In this document: positions 40,982 through 50,316 of the stretch, one piece after another
Position numbering within the stretch: position 1 is the stretch's first letter
Layout of the letters: each line of letters begins with the position of its first letter
DNA from: Streptomyces sp. STR69
Lineage (GTDB): Bacteria > Actinomycetota > Actinomycetes > Streptomycetales > Streptomycetaceae
DNA: 64,000 bases
Assembly: GCF_024519455.1 (NCBI RefSeq)
Contig: NZ_JALJRY010000002.1
Coordinates: forward strand, 62,001-126,000
Direction of reading: 5' to 3'
Notes under the pieces: generated by a model
Seen by the model: only the letters and a program-made list of their open reading frames with translations
The model's database searches: none
What the model was told of the DNA's origin: nothing
Translations under genes and position numbers: made by a program

Positions 40982-43699
40982 CTACTTGACGGTGGCCTTG
41001 CTCTGCACGACGTACGCCGGGCCCGAGGCCGGCTTGATGGTGGTGGAGGTCGTGCTCACGGTGGCGTTGCGCACGGTCAGGCCCGTCTTCGCGGTGATGT
41101 TCACCGAGGTCAGGGTCAGTCCGGTGATCGGCCGTTCCGGTACGCCCACGATCTGTCCGGCCGTGTTGGCGCCGGTCGCGGTGATGTTGGCGATGGTGAT
41201 GTCGTGGTAGTTCGGGGTGGTGCTGTTGATCGTCTGGGCGGCGTCGCCGTCCGCCGGGATCGACGGGTAGTACCCGGTGATCTGGATCGGGGTCGTCACG
41301 TCGGTCATCGTCAGGTTCTTGTAGGTGACGGCGTGGATCTCACCGGCCCTGCCCCGCGCGGACTTGATGCGGACTCCGGCGGTGGTGCCCTTGAGGGTGT
41401 TGTCGTGGATGTCGATGTCGTAGATGCCGCCGGCCGTGTAGCTGCCGATGGACAGGCCGTGGCCGTGCAGGATCGTGCAGCCGCTCAGTGAGATGTCGTG
41501 GGAGGGGCCCTCAGAGGAGGAGTTGATGGCGATGTTGTCGTCGCCGGTGTCGATCGTGCTGTTGGTGACCGCGACGCCGGAAGACGACCACACGTCGATG
41601 CCGTCGGTGTTGGGGGCGTCCGACGGGGCCTGGACGGTGATGCCGTCGATGGCGGTCGAAGTCACCTTCTTGACGGTGATGTTGACGTTGGGGGCGTTCT
41701 TCAGCGTGATCCCGGTGATCTTCAGGTTCGAGGCGTTGCTGAGGGAGACCAGGCCGGGGCGGGAGGAGAGCGTCTTGCCCGCGGCCTTCTCCTGGTTGAT
41801 CAGGGTCCACCATGGGGCACCCTGGCCGTCGATCGTGCCCGCGCCGGTGATCGTGAGGTTGTTCACCCCGGAACCGCCGAGGAGCGGGGTCGGCTTGCCG
41901 CCGGACAGCGGGTAGTCAGCTGCGTCCTGGGAGGCCAACAGGGTTGCTCCGGAGTCCAGTTGGAGCGTCATGTCGGCGGCCAGGGTCAGGGCGCCCGAGA
42001 GGTACTTGCCGGCGGTCAGCTCGACCGTGCCCTTGCCCGCGCAGGCGTTGATCGCCTTCTGCAGGGCCGCGGTGTCCTTCGTCGTGCCGTCGGCCTTCGC
42101 GCCGTAGGCGGTGGGCTTGCAGACCGTGCCGGACGCCGGGCTCGTCGTGGTGGACGTGGCGGTCGGATTCCAACCGTCCGAGCCCGCCAGGTACTTCTGC
42201 GGGGTGTAGTTCGCCGCCTGGGAGTCGGTCAGTTGCGGGCGACTGGAGTTGACCGTCGCGCCCGCACCCGTGTTCTTGTACTCGCTGAACCGCGCCTTCG
42301 TCCACACGGCGCTGGACATGTCGCTCCACGGCTGGGCCGTGTTGACGAACGCCCCGATGGTGGACTCCCGGTAGAGCACCTGCGCGTCCTGGCGCCACGG
42401 GCGGCCGAGGCTGCTGGTGCCCGCGGTTCCGGCTCCGGTGATGTTCGACTTGTAGAAGAGGTAGCCGTAGGTGCGGGTCGCCGGAGTGCTGGCCGCGGTG
42501 AGGTAACCCCCGCTGCCCAGCTGGTGGATGTCGCTCCGGTCGAAGACCGCGATGCCGCCGCCGAAGATGAAGTCGACGGTGCCTTCGACGTAGGACTTCG
42601 AGAAGTACGCCCGCGCGGAGTCGTTGACGAGCAGGGTGTCCTGGTGGCCCAGGAGCCGCACGTCGGTGAGGACCGCGCGGTCGGCGGACAGGCTCAGGGC
42701 CACCGCCTGGCTCGGGCTGGCCGCGTAGTCGTAGTCGTTGGAGATCGTGAGGTTCGACGCGGAGAAGTCGTGCCCGTCGACGAACGCCGTCGCGCTGCCG
42801 AAGGTGCCGTACGTCGTGCCGTCCGCCTTCTTCGTGCTCGCCCCGTGGTTCTCGACGAGTACGACGTCGGAGGCGCTGGTCCCCAGGCCCTTCAGGGTGA
42901 CGTAGGGCTTGTTGCTCGGGACGGTGAACACGCCCCGGTAGGTGCCCTTCTTGACGGCGATGGTCACCGGCCCGGTGTTGTTCGCCGGGACCTTGTCGAT
43001 CGCCGCCTGGACGGTGGTGACGTCACCGGAACCGTCCGCGGCCACCGTGATCGTCGTGCCCGTTGCCTTACTGGCGGACGGGCTTGCGGCCGGGCTCGGG
43101 GTCGCGGTCGTCGTACCGGTGCCGGCCTGGGTGAGTGTCCAGCGCTTGTTGCTGTTGGTGGTGCAGGTCTCCTGGATGACGGCGGCGCCGGACGCGGTGC
43201 TCGCCTTCGCGTCGCTGACGCACAGACCGCTGTTGACGTTGACGATCTGGAAGGTGTCGTCGCGCGCAGGCTTCACCGTCCAGAGCTGGTTGGCCTGGTC
43301 GGTTCCGCAGCCCCACTGCTGGAGCCGGACCCCGTCGGCGGTGGAGCCGCCGGGGACGTCGAGGCAGAGTCCGCTGGCGGCGGACCTGATGGCGAACCTT
43401 CCCGATCCCCGGTCGACCAGCGTCCACTGCTGGTTGGCCTGGTTCTGGCCGCAACCCCACTGCTGGATCAGCGCACCGCTCGACCCGCTGCTGCCGACCA
43501 GGTCCATGCACAGCCCGCTCTTGGCGACCGCGAGCGTGTAGGTGCCGGCCTTGGCTTCGGCCGTCTGCCCACTGGTTCCCGTGACGACGGTGGCCGCCGT
43601 CGCGACACCGCCCACGACGACCAGTGCCGCCCCGCCGGCCGCCGCGATGCGCCACTGGGCCCGCTTGCTCCGGGCCCGTCTGCCACGTCTGAGGTACAT
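40982..43699 (-). CDS. secreted bifunctional pectinase: ricin domain, pectinesterase (CE8) and polygalacturonase (GH28)
   Basis: 905 residues. A basic N terminus and hydrophobic stretch (WRIAAAGGAALVVVGGVATA) direct export. Residues 50-190 form a ricin-type lectin domain with three QxW-type repeats. Residues about 220-515 are a pectin methylesterase: GHQDTLLV, GTVDFIFGG (catalytic Asp) and LGRPWR. The C-terminal part from about 530 is a GH28 polygalacturonase with NTDGIDV, DTGDDNIAI, GHGLSIGS and RIKS all intact. One protein can thus remove methyl groups from pectin and cut the backbone. ATG 43699 has AAAGGA before it. The divergent ECF-beta-helix gene probably controls it. Confidence 0.93.
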   Translation of the reverse strand: MYLRRGRRARSKRAQWRIAAAGGAALVVVGGVATAATVVTGTSGQTAEAKAGTYTLAVAKSGLCMDLVGSSGSSGALIQQWGCGQNQANQQWTLVDRGSGRFAIRSAASGLCLDVPGGSTADGVRLQQWGCGTDQANQLWTVKPARDDTFQIVNVNSGLCVSDAKASTASGAAVIQETCTTNSNKRWTLTQAGTGTTTATPSPAASPSASKATGTTITVAADGSGDVTTVQAAIDKVPANNTGPVTIAVKKGTYRGVFTVPSNKPYVTLKGLGTSASDVVLVENHGASTKKADGTTYGTFGSATAFVDGHDFSASNLTISNDYDYAASPSQAVALSLSADRAVLTDVRLLGHQDTLLVNDSARAYFSKSYVEGTVDFIFGGGIAVFDRSDIHQLGSGGYLTAASTPATRTYGYLFYKSNITGAGTAGTSSLGRPWRQDAQVLYRESTIGAFVNTAQPWSDMSSAVWTKARFSEYKNTGAGATVNSSRPQLTDSQAANYTPQKYLAGSDGWNPTATSTTTSPASGTVCKPTAYGAKADGTTKDTAALQKAINACAGKGTVELTAGKYLSGALTLAADMTLQLDSGATLLASQDAADYPLSGGKPTPLLGGSGVNNLTITGAGTIDGQGAPWWTLINQEKAAGKTLSSRPGLVSLSNASNLKITGITLKNAPNVNITVKKVTSTAIDGITVQAPSDAPNTDGIDVWSSSGVAVTNSTIDTGDDNIAINSSSEGPSHDISLSGCTILHGHGLSIGSYTAGGIYDIDIHDNTLKGTTAGVRIKSARGRAGEIHAVTYKNLTMTDVTTPIQITGYYPSIPADGDAAQTINSTTPNYHDITIANITATGANTAGQIVGVPERPITGLTLTSVNITAKTGLTVRNATVSTTSTTIKPASGPAYVVQSKATVK

Positions 43700-43902
43700 G
43701 CCGTTCCTTTCTCCGCTGTCACCACGGAGACGACGCACCCCGGCGGGCCATAACAAGTTCGGCACCACGAATTTCCTGCAGAGGCACGAACGGGGCTGCT
43801 CCTGCCTGATCTTGGTCCGTTCGCACGCCTGTGCCATCATGACCGCCTCCATCTGAGGGATCACTCTGTGAGGGCGCATTGCGCGAGGTTCCGGCACGAC
43901 CC

Positions 43903-46092
43903 ATGACCGATACGGCGGCCCGTCCGCCCGGAGCCGACCCGTCCGCGACCGACCTGGTCAACGCGGCCCGGTCCGGCGACGCCGACGCGCGGACCGCCCT
44001 GTTCCGCGAGTATCTGCCGCTGATCTACAACATCGTCGGGCGCGGTCTGCACGGGCACGCGGACGTCGACGACGTCGTGCAGGAGACCATGCTGCGCGCC
44101 ATGCGGGCGCTGCCCGAACTGCGCGACCCCGAGCGGTTCCGGTCCTGGATCGTGGCCATCGCGATCCGGCAGATGCACGACCACAGGCGCCGGAACAAGG
44201 CCGCGCTGGCCCGCCACACGCAGGTGGCCGACGCGGCCGAAGTCCCCGACCCCGTCGGCGACTTCGCCGAACTCGCCGTCGACCGCGAGACGTTGTCCCG
44301 GGCCGGCAGCGACCTGCTGGAGGCCAGCCAGTGGCTCAGCGACGAGCAGCGCCGGACGCTGGCGCTGTGGTGGCAGGAGACCGCCGGCCAGTTGACCCGC
44401 ACGGAGGTCGCCGAAGCGCTGAACCTGACCGTCCCGCACACCGCCGTACGCATCCAGCGGATGAAGGCCAAACTCGAAGTCGCCGTCGGTGTGCTTGCCG
44501 CCTGGCGGGCCCGGCCGCGGTGCGCCGAACTCGACTCCCTCGCGGGCGGCGGCAGGGGAGTGCCGGGGGGACGGCTGCTGACCAGGCTCGATCGTCATGT
44601 GGCCCAATGCCCGCAGTGCGGGGCGGCGTTGGCCTGGCGGTCGATCGACGACCTGCCGATCCGGATCGGCGCCCTCGCCGTCCCGGCCGCCCTGGTGGCA
44701 TCGATCCCGGGTCTCGTCAGCCAGCACGCCGTGACCCCCGGACTTGCGTCCTCGCTGCTGAACACCCTGCACCACGCACTGGCCCGGATCTCGGCGAAGT
44801 CGGCGACCGTGGCCGTCGGCACCACCGCGACGCTCGCCGTCGTCATCGGCGTGACGGTCCATCAACTACCGCCGCACGCCCACGGAACCGAGGCGGCGCA
44901 GAGCCCGGCCCGGAGTGCCGGAGCCCCGTCGCGCCAGCCGGGCCGGGCCCCCTCCGGTACGACACCGTCCGCCACCCCGACGACCGCGTCCCCCTCCTAC
45001 TCCGGCGTCACCACCGCCGACTACTACGTCGCCCCCACCGGCGACGACGCCAACCCCGGCACACTCGCCCGCCCCTTCGCCACGCTGACCCGGGCCGTCG
45101 CCAAGGCCCGCCCGGGCCAGACGGTCGCCCTCCGCGGAGGCACCTACCGCCCCGCGACGACGATCGCCCTCACGTCCTCCGGCACCGCCGGGCACCGGAT
45201 CACGGTGAGCAACTACCGTGACGAGCAACCCGTGTTCGACGGATCGGACCTCCCGGCCACCGGCACGCTCATCGCCCAGAGCGGCGGACACGTCACCGTG
45301 CAGGGCATCGAGATCGTCGACTCCCCGGGAAACCCGTACGTCTGCACGTCCTGCCACGACGACGTCCTCGCCCGGCTCGGCGTGCACGGCAACGCCGGGA
45401 CGGGACTGGTGCTCCACGGCGCCGGGACCCGCGACAACCTGATCCTCGACAGCGACTTCTACGACAACCACGAGACCGGCTCCACCGGCGGACACATCGA
45501 CGGCCTGGTGTTCAACGACGGCTCCGGCAGCGGAAACCGGGTCAGGGGATGCCGGATCTACGACAACTCCGGCGACGGCGTCGACCTCAGCGGCTTCGGC
45601 GACGCCGTGACCGTCGAGCACAGCCGGGCCTTCGGCAACGGCGTCAACCGCTGGGGCATCGCCACCTTCTCCGGCGGAGGCAGCGGCTTCAAGCTCGGCG
45701 GCGACGCGGGGATCCGGGTCGCCCACGTCGCCTCGAACAGCGCCGCCTGGGACAACGCGGGCTTCGGATTCACCGAGACCGGCAGCTCGGGAACACCCCG
45801 ACTGACCAACGACACCGCCTACCGCAACGGCGCGGCGGGCTTCGCCTTCGTCCACTCCGCCGCGACACTTCAGCGCAACCTCGCCCTGGCGAACCACCCC
45901 GACGACTGGCTGGGCACGCAAGCCCGGCACAGCGGCAACTCCTGGGACCAGTCGGGCTGGACGGCGGCGGCACTGCACACCGCCGACGCCGACTCGGCGA
46001 CCGCCCCGCGCCGCCGCGACGGGCAACTGCCCAGTACGCCCTTCCTCGGCAACAGCAAGGACCCGTCCATCGGCGCGGTGTTGACGTCCTGA
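43903..46092 (+). CDS. ECF sigma factor fused to zinc motif, membrane helix and extracellular right-handed beta-helix
   Basis: 729 residues. Sigma region 2 spans about 25-95 (DVDDVVQETMLRAMRAL, FRSWIVAIAIRQMHDHRRR) and region 4 about 140-195 (LTRTEVAEALNLTVPHTAVR). His232-x3-Cys236-x2-Cys239 resembles the zinc site of anti-sigma domains. A membrane helix at about 301-321 and a Ser/Thr/Pro linker lead to a DUF1565/pectate-lyase-like beta-helix (YYVAPTGDDANPGTLARPF onward). The layout matches ECF groups with C-terminal sensing extensions (ECF52/53-type). It is divergent from the pectinase gene, so pectin sensing with local gene activation is a reasonable inference. Release of the sigma part would need proteolysis or a conformational change. 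ATG 43903 has a weak ribosome site. Confidence 0.85.
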   Translation: MTDTAARPPGADPSATDLVNAARSGDADARTALFREYLPLIYNIVGRGLHGHADVDDVVQETMLRAMRALPELRDPERFRSWIVAIAIRQMHDHRRRNKAALARHTQVADAAEVPDPVGDFAELAVDRETLSRAGSDLLEASQWLSDEQRRTLALWWQETAGQLTRTEVAEALNLTVPHTAVRIQRMKAKLEVAVGVLAAWRARPRCAELDSLAGGGRGVPGGRLLTRLDRHVAQCPQCGAALAWRSIDDLPIRIGALAVPAALVASIPGLVSQHAVTPGLASSLLNTLHHALARISAKSATVAVGTTATLAVVIGVTVHQLPPHAHGTEAAQSPARSAGAPSRQPGRAPSGTTPSATPTTASPSYSGVTTADYYVAPTGDDANPGTLARPFATLTRAVAKARPGQTVALRGGTYRPATTIALTSSGTAGHRITVSNYRDEQPVFDGSDLPATGTLIAQSGGHVTVQGIEIVDSPGNPYVCTSCHDDVLARLGVHGNAGTGLVLHGAGTRDNLILDSDFYDNHETGSTGGHIDGLVFNDGSGSGNRVRGCRIYDNSGDGVDLSGFGDAVTVEHSRAFGNGVNRWGIATFSGGGSGFKLGGDAGIRVAHVASNSAAWDNAGFGFTETGSSGTPRLTNDTAYRNGAAGFAFVHSAATLQRNLALANHPDDWLGTQARHSGNSWDQSGWTAAALHTADADSATAPRRRDGQLPSTPFLGNSKDPSIGAVLTS

Positions 46093-46128
46093 TCACCAAG
46101 CGTGTGCCCTCGTGGGGGATCGGGCGTG

Positions 46129-47028
46129 CTACGCGCTGCGCTCGTTGTCGCCGACGGCGGCGGTGTCCGTCTGGTCGTCCTGGTCGAGGGTCGCGGCCCA
46201 ACTGGCCAGCAGTCGAAGGCTGTCGTGGGCCGGGGTGCCGGGTTCGGCGCTGAGGGCGGTGAGGGTGAGGCCGGGCTCGGTGGGGATGGGCATCGCCTCG
46301 AAGGGGAGGGTGAGTTCGCCGATCGCGGGGTGGTGGAAGTACTTGATGCCGGTCTGGTGCAGGCGTACGTCGTGGGCGGCCCAGAGGGTGCGGAACTTCT
46401 CGCTGCGGGTGGACAGTTCACCGACCAGGTCGGTCAAGTCCCGGTTGTAGGGGTCGCGTCCGGCCTCGGTGCGCAGCAGCGCGACTGCTCCGGCCGCCTG
46501 GCGTTCCAGCTGGGGCAGGAAGTCGGCGGCGCCGGGGTTGAGGAACTCGTAGCGGGCGAGGTTGACGGGCCGGGCGGGGTCGGCGAAGACCGGGGCGTAC
46601 AGGGCGCGGCCGAGCCGGTTGGTGGCGAGGATGTCGAGGCGGCCGTTGCGGATGAAGGCCGGGGCCTCGGTCATCGCGTCGAGCAGATGCTGCAGGCTCG
46701 CGCGGATCGCCTGCGGCGCCCGTCGGCGTGCCGGCCGGCGGCTGGTGTTCGCCGTATGCGCGAGGTCGTCGAGGTGGGCACGCTCGGCGTCGTCGAGCTG
46801 GAGGGCGCGGGCGAGGGAGTCGATGACGGGTTCGGAGACGCCGGAGAGGTTGCCGCGCTCCAGGCGGGCGTAGTACTCGGCGCTGACGCCGGCGAGCAGT
46901 GCGACCTCTTCCCTGCGCAGCCCCTTGACTCGCCGGTTGCCGCTGTAGGCGGGCAGGCCCGCCTGCTGGGGCGTGATCTTGGCGCGGCGGCTGGTCAGGA
47001 ACTCGCGTACCTCGCTCCGGTTGTCCAT
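46129..47028 (-). CDS. XRE-type regulator with MmyB-like ligand-binding domain
   Basis: 299 residues: an N-terminal XRE helix-turn-helix (KGLRREEVALLAGVSAEYYARLERG) and a C-terminal MmyB-like PAS-type domain (RNGRLDILATNRLGRALYAP, FLNPGAADFLPQL). In Streptomyces these regulators typically sit divergent from an oxidoreductase gene and repress it; here the divergent genes are the CMD and cupin genes. A perfect palindrome lies between them. Some MmyB domains bind fatty acids; the ligand here is unknown. Confidence 0.92.
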   Translation of the reverse strand: MDNRSEVREFLTSRRAKITPQQAGLPAYSGNRRVKGLRREEVALLAGVSAEYYARLERGNLSGVSEPVIDSLARALQLDDAERAHLDDLAHTANTSRRPARRRAPQAIRASLQHLLDAMTEAPAFIRNGRLDILATNRLGRALYAPVFADPARPVNLARYEFLNPGAADFLPQLERQAAGAVALLRTEAGRDPYNRDLTDLVGELSTRSEKFRTLWAAHDVRLHQTGIKYFHHPAIGELTLPFEAMPIPTEPGLTLTALSAEPGTPAHDSLRLLASWAATLDQDDQTDTAAVGDNERSA

Positions 47029-47075
47029 GGCTTCGAGGCTACGTCGGCTTGTCCGGTGGTGTCTCCGGCTGAGGG

Positions 47076-47092
47076 GTGTACTGGCAGTACAC
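47076..47092. promoter_or_regulatory. palindromic operator for the XRE/MmyB regulator
   Basis: GTGTACTGGCAGTACAC is a perfect 7-bp inverted repeat around GGC, 48 bases upstream of the regulator start and 87 bases before the CMD start. Its position between the divergent genes and the symmetry fit a dimer-binding operator. Confidence 0.75.
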
Positions 47093-47178
47093 GTATCAAC
47101 GAGTCCTTCCACGCGCGCGTGACCTGCAGTTTCATCGGTAATGGCGCAGGACGCGCCACGGTGGAAAGGACATGGACG

Positions 47179-47505
47179 ATGACGGAGAAGACCCAGTCCC
47201 CGGGTCCGCGCGAGCTGTTCGGGGACACCGCTCCCGCACTGGCCGGCTACAGCGAGGACGTGCTGTTCGGGCAGGAGTGGAAGAGCCCGGAGCTGTCCCC
47301 GAGGGACCGCAGCCTGGTGACCGTGGCGAGTCTGATCACCAGCGGCAGCAGTGAGCAGCTCACCTTCCACATCCCGCTGGCCAGGCAGAACGGCGTCACC
47401 GAGGAGGAAATCATCGGGACGATCACCCACATGGCGTTCTACGCCGGCTGGCCCAGGGCGATGTCCGCCCTGACGGTGGCCCGGGAACTGTTCCGCACGG
47501 CCTGA
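47179..47505 (+). CDS. carboxymuconolactone decarboxylase family protein (AhpD-like)
   Basis: 108 residues with the all-helical CMD fold (LSPRDRSLVTVASLITSGSS, LTFHIPLARQNGVTEEEIIG, HMAFYAGWPRAMSAL). Typical members with CxxC are peroxidases; no CxxC is present here, so it belongs to the decarboxylase-like or uncharacterised branch. AAGGA eight bases before ATG 47179 fixes the start. It is the first gene of the oxidoreductase cluster opposite the XRE regulator. Confidence 0.88.
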   Translation: MTEKTQSPGPRELFGDTAPALAGYSEDVLFGQEWKSPELSPRDRSLVTVASLITSGSSEQLTFHIPLARQNGVTEEEIIGTITHMAFYAGWPRAMSALTVARELFRTA

Positions 47506-47561
47506 CCCCACTCTCACCTGCACGCCCCCTTCTGACACCGACGCAAGGAGCACGTACCACC

Positions 47562-47969
47562 ATGGAGATCCTCAAGCAGCCCGCGACCATGAAGCTGCCC
47601 CCGCACATGTTCGCCGGTGACGTCTGGGCGGACGTGATCCACCGGGGCGAGGAGCCTTCCCGGGCGCGGGCCAACATGGTCCGTTTCGCACCCGGCGCCC
47701 GTACCGCCTGGCACAGCCACGGCCTGGGGCAGACCCTGCACATCGTGTCCGGAGTCGCCCTGGTCGGCACCCGGGACGGCGTGATCATCGAGGCCCACCC
47801 CGGTGACACCATCGGCTGCCCGCCCGGCGAGGAGCACTGGCACGGCGCGAGCCCGGACCAGTTCATGGAGCACCTCGCCCTGTGGGAGGGCGACGACGTC
47901 AACTGGCTGGAGCACGTCACCGACGCCGAGTACGACGGCCCGCGCACCAGCACCCGTACCTCGCGCTGA
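47562..47969 (+). CDS. cupin domain protein
   Basis: 135 residues forming a single cupin barrel. Metal ligands are visible in FAPGARTAWHSHGLGQTLHIVSG and in PPGEEHWHGAS. It resembles small manganese cupins of the hydroxynitrile-lyase/quercetinase-like type that sit beside CMD genes. It follows that gene by 56 bases with its own AAGGAG site. The reaction is unknown. Confidence 0.88.
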   Translation: MEILKQPATMKLPPHMFAGDVWADVIHRGEEPSRARANMVRFAPGARTAWHSHGLGQTLHIVSGVALVGTRDGVIIEAHPGDTIGCPPGEEHWHGASPDQFMEHLALWEGDDVNWLEHVTDAEYDGPRTSTRTSR

Positions 47970-48129
47970 GCTCAGACCGCAGAGCGGTACCCCCACCTGC
48001 CGCCTCGACAACGCCGTGACGGCCGACTCGCCGCCGAGCGCCGCCGGCCGGACCGTCGCGACGCGCTGTTCACGCCACCGGGCGAGCTGATGGAACGCCG
48101 ACCTGTTCCCCTCGCCCGGGTGCCGGCAG

Positions 48130-48597
48130 CCGCTCGGCGCCGAGCGGATCATCGCGATGAGCCGCCACTCCTCCCGCCAGCGACTGGCCGTCGGCTTCGG
48201 CGCCACGGACATCGTCGCCGAGCGCGGCGAGGACGGCGTCGCCCGTATCAAGGACCTCACCGGAGGCATCGGCGCGGACGCCGTCCTGGAGTGCGTCGGC
48301 ACCCAGGAATCCATGCGCCAGGCCCTCCACTCCACCCGCCCCGGCGGCAACGTCGGCTTCGTCGGCGTCCCGCACGACGTGGCCATCGACGGCGATGAGT
48401 TGTTCTTCTCCCACGTCGCCCTGCGCGGCGGCCCCGCCCCGGTACGCCACTTCCTGCCCGACCTGATCGACCGGGTCCTGAACGGCCGTATCGAGCCCGG
48501 CAAGGTCTTCGACCTGACCCTGCCGCTGGACCAGGCCGCCGAGGGCTACCGGGCCATGGACGAGCGCCGCGCCGTCAAGACGCTGCTGCGCCCCTGA
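48130..48597 (+). pseudogene. C-terminal remnant of a zinc-type alcohol dehydrogenase
   Basis: The recognisable part starts at LGAERIIAMSRHSSRQRLA (about 48132) and runs through RIKDLTGGIGADAVLECVGT and RPGGNVGFVGVPHD to the normal end MDERRAVKTLLRP. The catalytic zinc domain and the first half of the NAD-binding domain, some 180 residues, are absent. The 160 bases upstream have no matching frame, so the front of the gene was deleted. A short protein could start at ATG 48157 but would lack the active site. Confidence 0.8.
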
Positions 48598-48641
48598 CCC
48601 GCCGACCCACGACCCGCGATCCACGATGGGAATCACCTCTC

Positions 48642-49412
48642 ATGACCCCGACCTACGACTTCCGTGACCAGGTGGCCCTCGTCACCGGCGCCGCCTCCGG
48701 CATGGGCCTCGCCACCGCCCGCGCCTTCGCCGAGGCCGGTGCCGCGGTCGTCCTGGCCGACATCGACGAGAAGGCCGTACAGCACGCGGCCGAGGAACTG
48801 ACGGCGGCCGGTCACCGGGCTATCGGTGTCGTCTGCGACGTCACGGACGAGGCGCAGGCCGCCGCGACGGTCGACCGCGCGGTGGCGGAGTACGGCCGCC
48901 TGGACATGGCGTTCAACAACGCCGGCATCCAGGTCCCGCCCAGCGACGCGGCCGACGAGACGGCCGAGAACTTCGATCACGTCAACGCCGTTAATCTGCA
49001 CGGTATTTGGGCCGCCCAGAAGCACGAACTGCGCCGGATGCGGGAGCAGGGCAGCGGCGGCGCCATCGTCAACTGCTCGTCGCTGGGCGGGTTGGTGGGG
49101 CTTTCGGAGCGTGCCGCGTATCACGCGTCCAAGCACGGGGTGATCGGCCTGACCAAGAGCGCGGCGGTCGAGTACGCGCCCAAGGGCATCCGCATCAACG
49201 CCGTATGTCCCGGCGTGATCGACACCCCGATGGTCGCGGACATGCTCGAAGGGCAGGCCGAGGCCATGGCCGAGATCATGAAGCAGCAGCCGATCGGACG
49301 GCTGGGCCGGGCCGACGAGATCGCCGCAGCCGTGCTGTGGCTGTGCAGCCCCGCCGCGAGCTTCGTGGTCGGCGTCGCACTGCCCGGCGACGGCGGATAC
49401 ACCACGAGCTGA
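48642..49412 (+). CDS. short-chain dehydrogenase/reductase
   Basis: 256 residues with all SDR marks: TGAASGMG cofactor loop, NNAG, catalytic Ser in NCSSLGG and YHASK. DIDEKAV after the second strand (acidic residue) suggests NAD preference. It belongs to the glucose 1-dehydrogenase-like group and ends with a VVGVALPGDGGYTT tail. It is intact although its neighbours on both sides are broken. The substrate is unknown, probably an alcohol or quinone-type compound handled by this cluster. Confidence 0.92.
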   Translation: MTPTYDFRDQVALVTGAASGMGLATARAFAEAGAAVVLADIDEKAVQHAAEELTAAGHRAIGVVCDVTDEAQAAATVDRAVAEYGRLDMAFNNAGIQVPPSDAADETAENFDHVNAVNLHGIWAAQKHELRRMREQGSGGAIVNCSSLGGLVGLSERAAYHASKHGVIGLTKSAAVEYAPKGIRINAVCPGVIDTPMVADMLEGQAEAMAEIMKQQPIGRLGRADEIAAAVLWLCSPAASFVVGVALPGDGGYTTS

Positions 49413-49565
49413 CCGGTCGCCGTTCCGTGCGGCCGAGGCCACGACGGCACGGATCCAACGCTTTCCCGTGCTCCCGCTCACCACGTCGCCGTCCACCCCT
49501 GGTGACGTCGCCGGTTCGCGCGGCGCGGCCACCACCGCGCTCGCGGCCGCCGTGCTGGGCTTCTT

Positions 49566-49862
49566 CTGATCGTCGTCGTGATGATCCCGGTCGGTTGCTG
49601 CGGAGCGCCGGCCATGCAGCCGACCGCCGGCCTGCTCCTGGAGAACGTCCCCGCCCGCCGCCTCGGCGTGGCGAGCGCGGTGTTCAACACCAGCCGCCAG
49701 ATCGGCGGCGCCCTGGCCGTGACCGCCTTCGGGACCCTCCTCGCGCGCCGGACGAACCCCCTGCCCGGACTCCGCGCAAGCCTGTTCATCGCCGCGGTGA
49801 TCGTCATCGCCACCGCGACCGCGAACGTCCTCCCCGAACGGCGCGGCGCCCTGAACAGCTGA
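49566..49862 (+). pseudogene. C-terminal fragment of a DHA2-type MFS transporter
   Basis: Only the last about 95 residues of a 14-helix exporter remain: QPTAGLLLENVPARRLGVAS, SRQIGGALAVTAFGTLLAR and a final membrane helix. The region 49413-49565 shows no continuing transporter frame, so the rest is lost. Confidence 0.75.
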
Positions 49863-49923
49863 CCCCGGCACCTGTCCCCAACCCGTCCGGGACACCACCC
49901 CCAACCGCACACGGAGAACCACG

Positions 49924-50298
49924 ATGAGCACCTGGAACCGGGCGCAACTGCGCTCGTTCGCAGCCGCCGACGACCTGCACATCTCGCCGTACCGCGAGGA
50001 CGGCCGCACCTACGGCACACCGACCTGGATCTGGTCCGTCGTCGCGGGCGGCGACCTCTACGTCCGCCCCTACAACGGCCCCAACTCCCGCTGGCACCAA
50101 GCGGTGTTGTCGCAGAAGGGCGGACGCATCCGAGTCGCGGGCACGGAACACGAGGTCGCCTTCGCACCGGCGGACAACACCGTTCTCGACGCGGTCGACG
50201 ACGCCTACCGCGTCAAGTACGCCTCCAGCCCCTACCTGGAGCCGATGCTGCGCAGCGGCCCCCGCTCGACGACCGTCCGCATCACCCCTGCCGCATAG
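49924..50298 (+). CDS. DUF2255 family protein
   Basis: 124 residues matching the DUF2255 pattern: WNRAQLRSFAAADDLHISPYR, then GDLYVRPYNGPNSRWHQAV, and a C-terminal DDAYRVKYAS. The family is small, cytoplasmic and without a known reaction; it often accompanies aldo/keto reductases and short-chain dehydrogenases, as here. GGAGAACCACG before the ATG supports the start. Confidence 0.85.
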   Translation: MSTWNRAQLRSFAAADDLHISPYREDGRTYGTPTWIWSVVAGGDLYVRPYNGPNSRWHQAVLSQKGGRIRVAGTEHEVAFAPADNTVLDAVDDAYRVKYASSPYLEPMLRSGPRSTTVRITPAA

Positions 50299-50316
50299 GC
50301 GCAAAGGAGCGTCACC

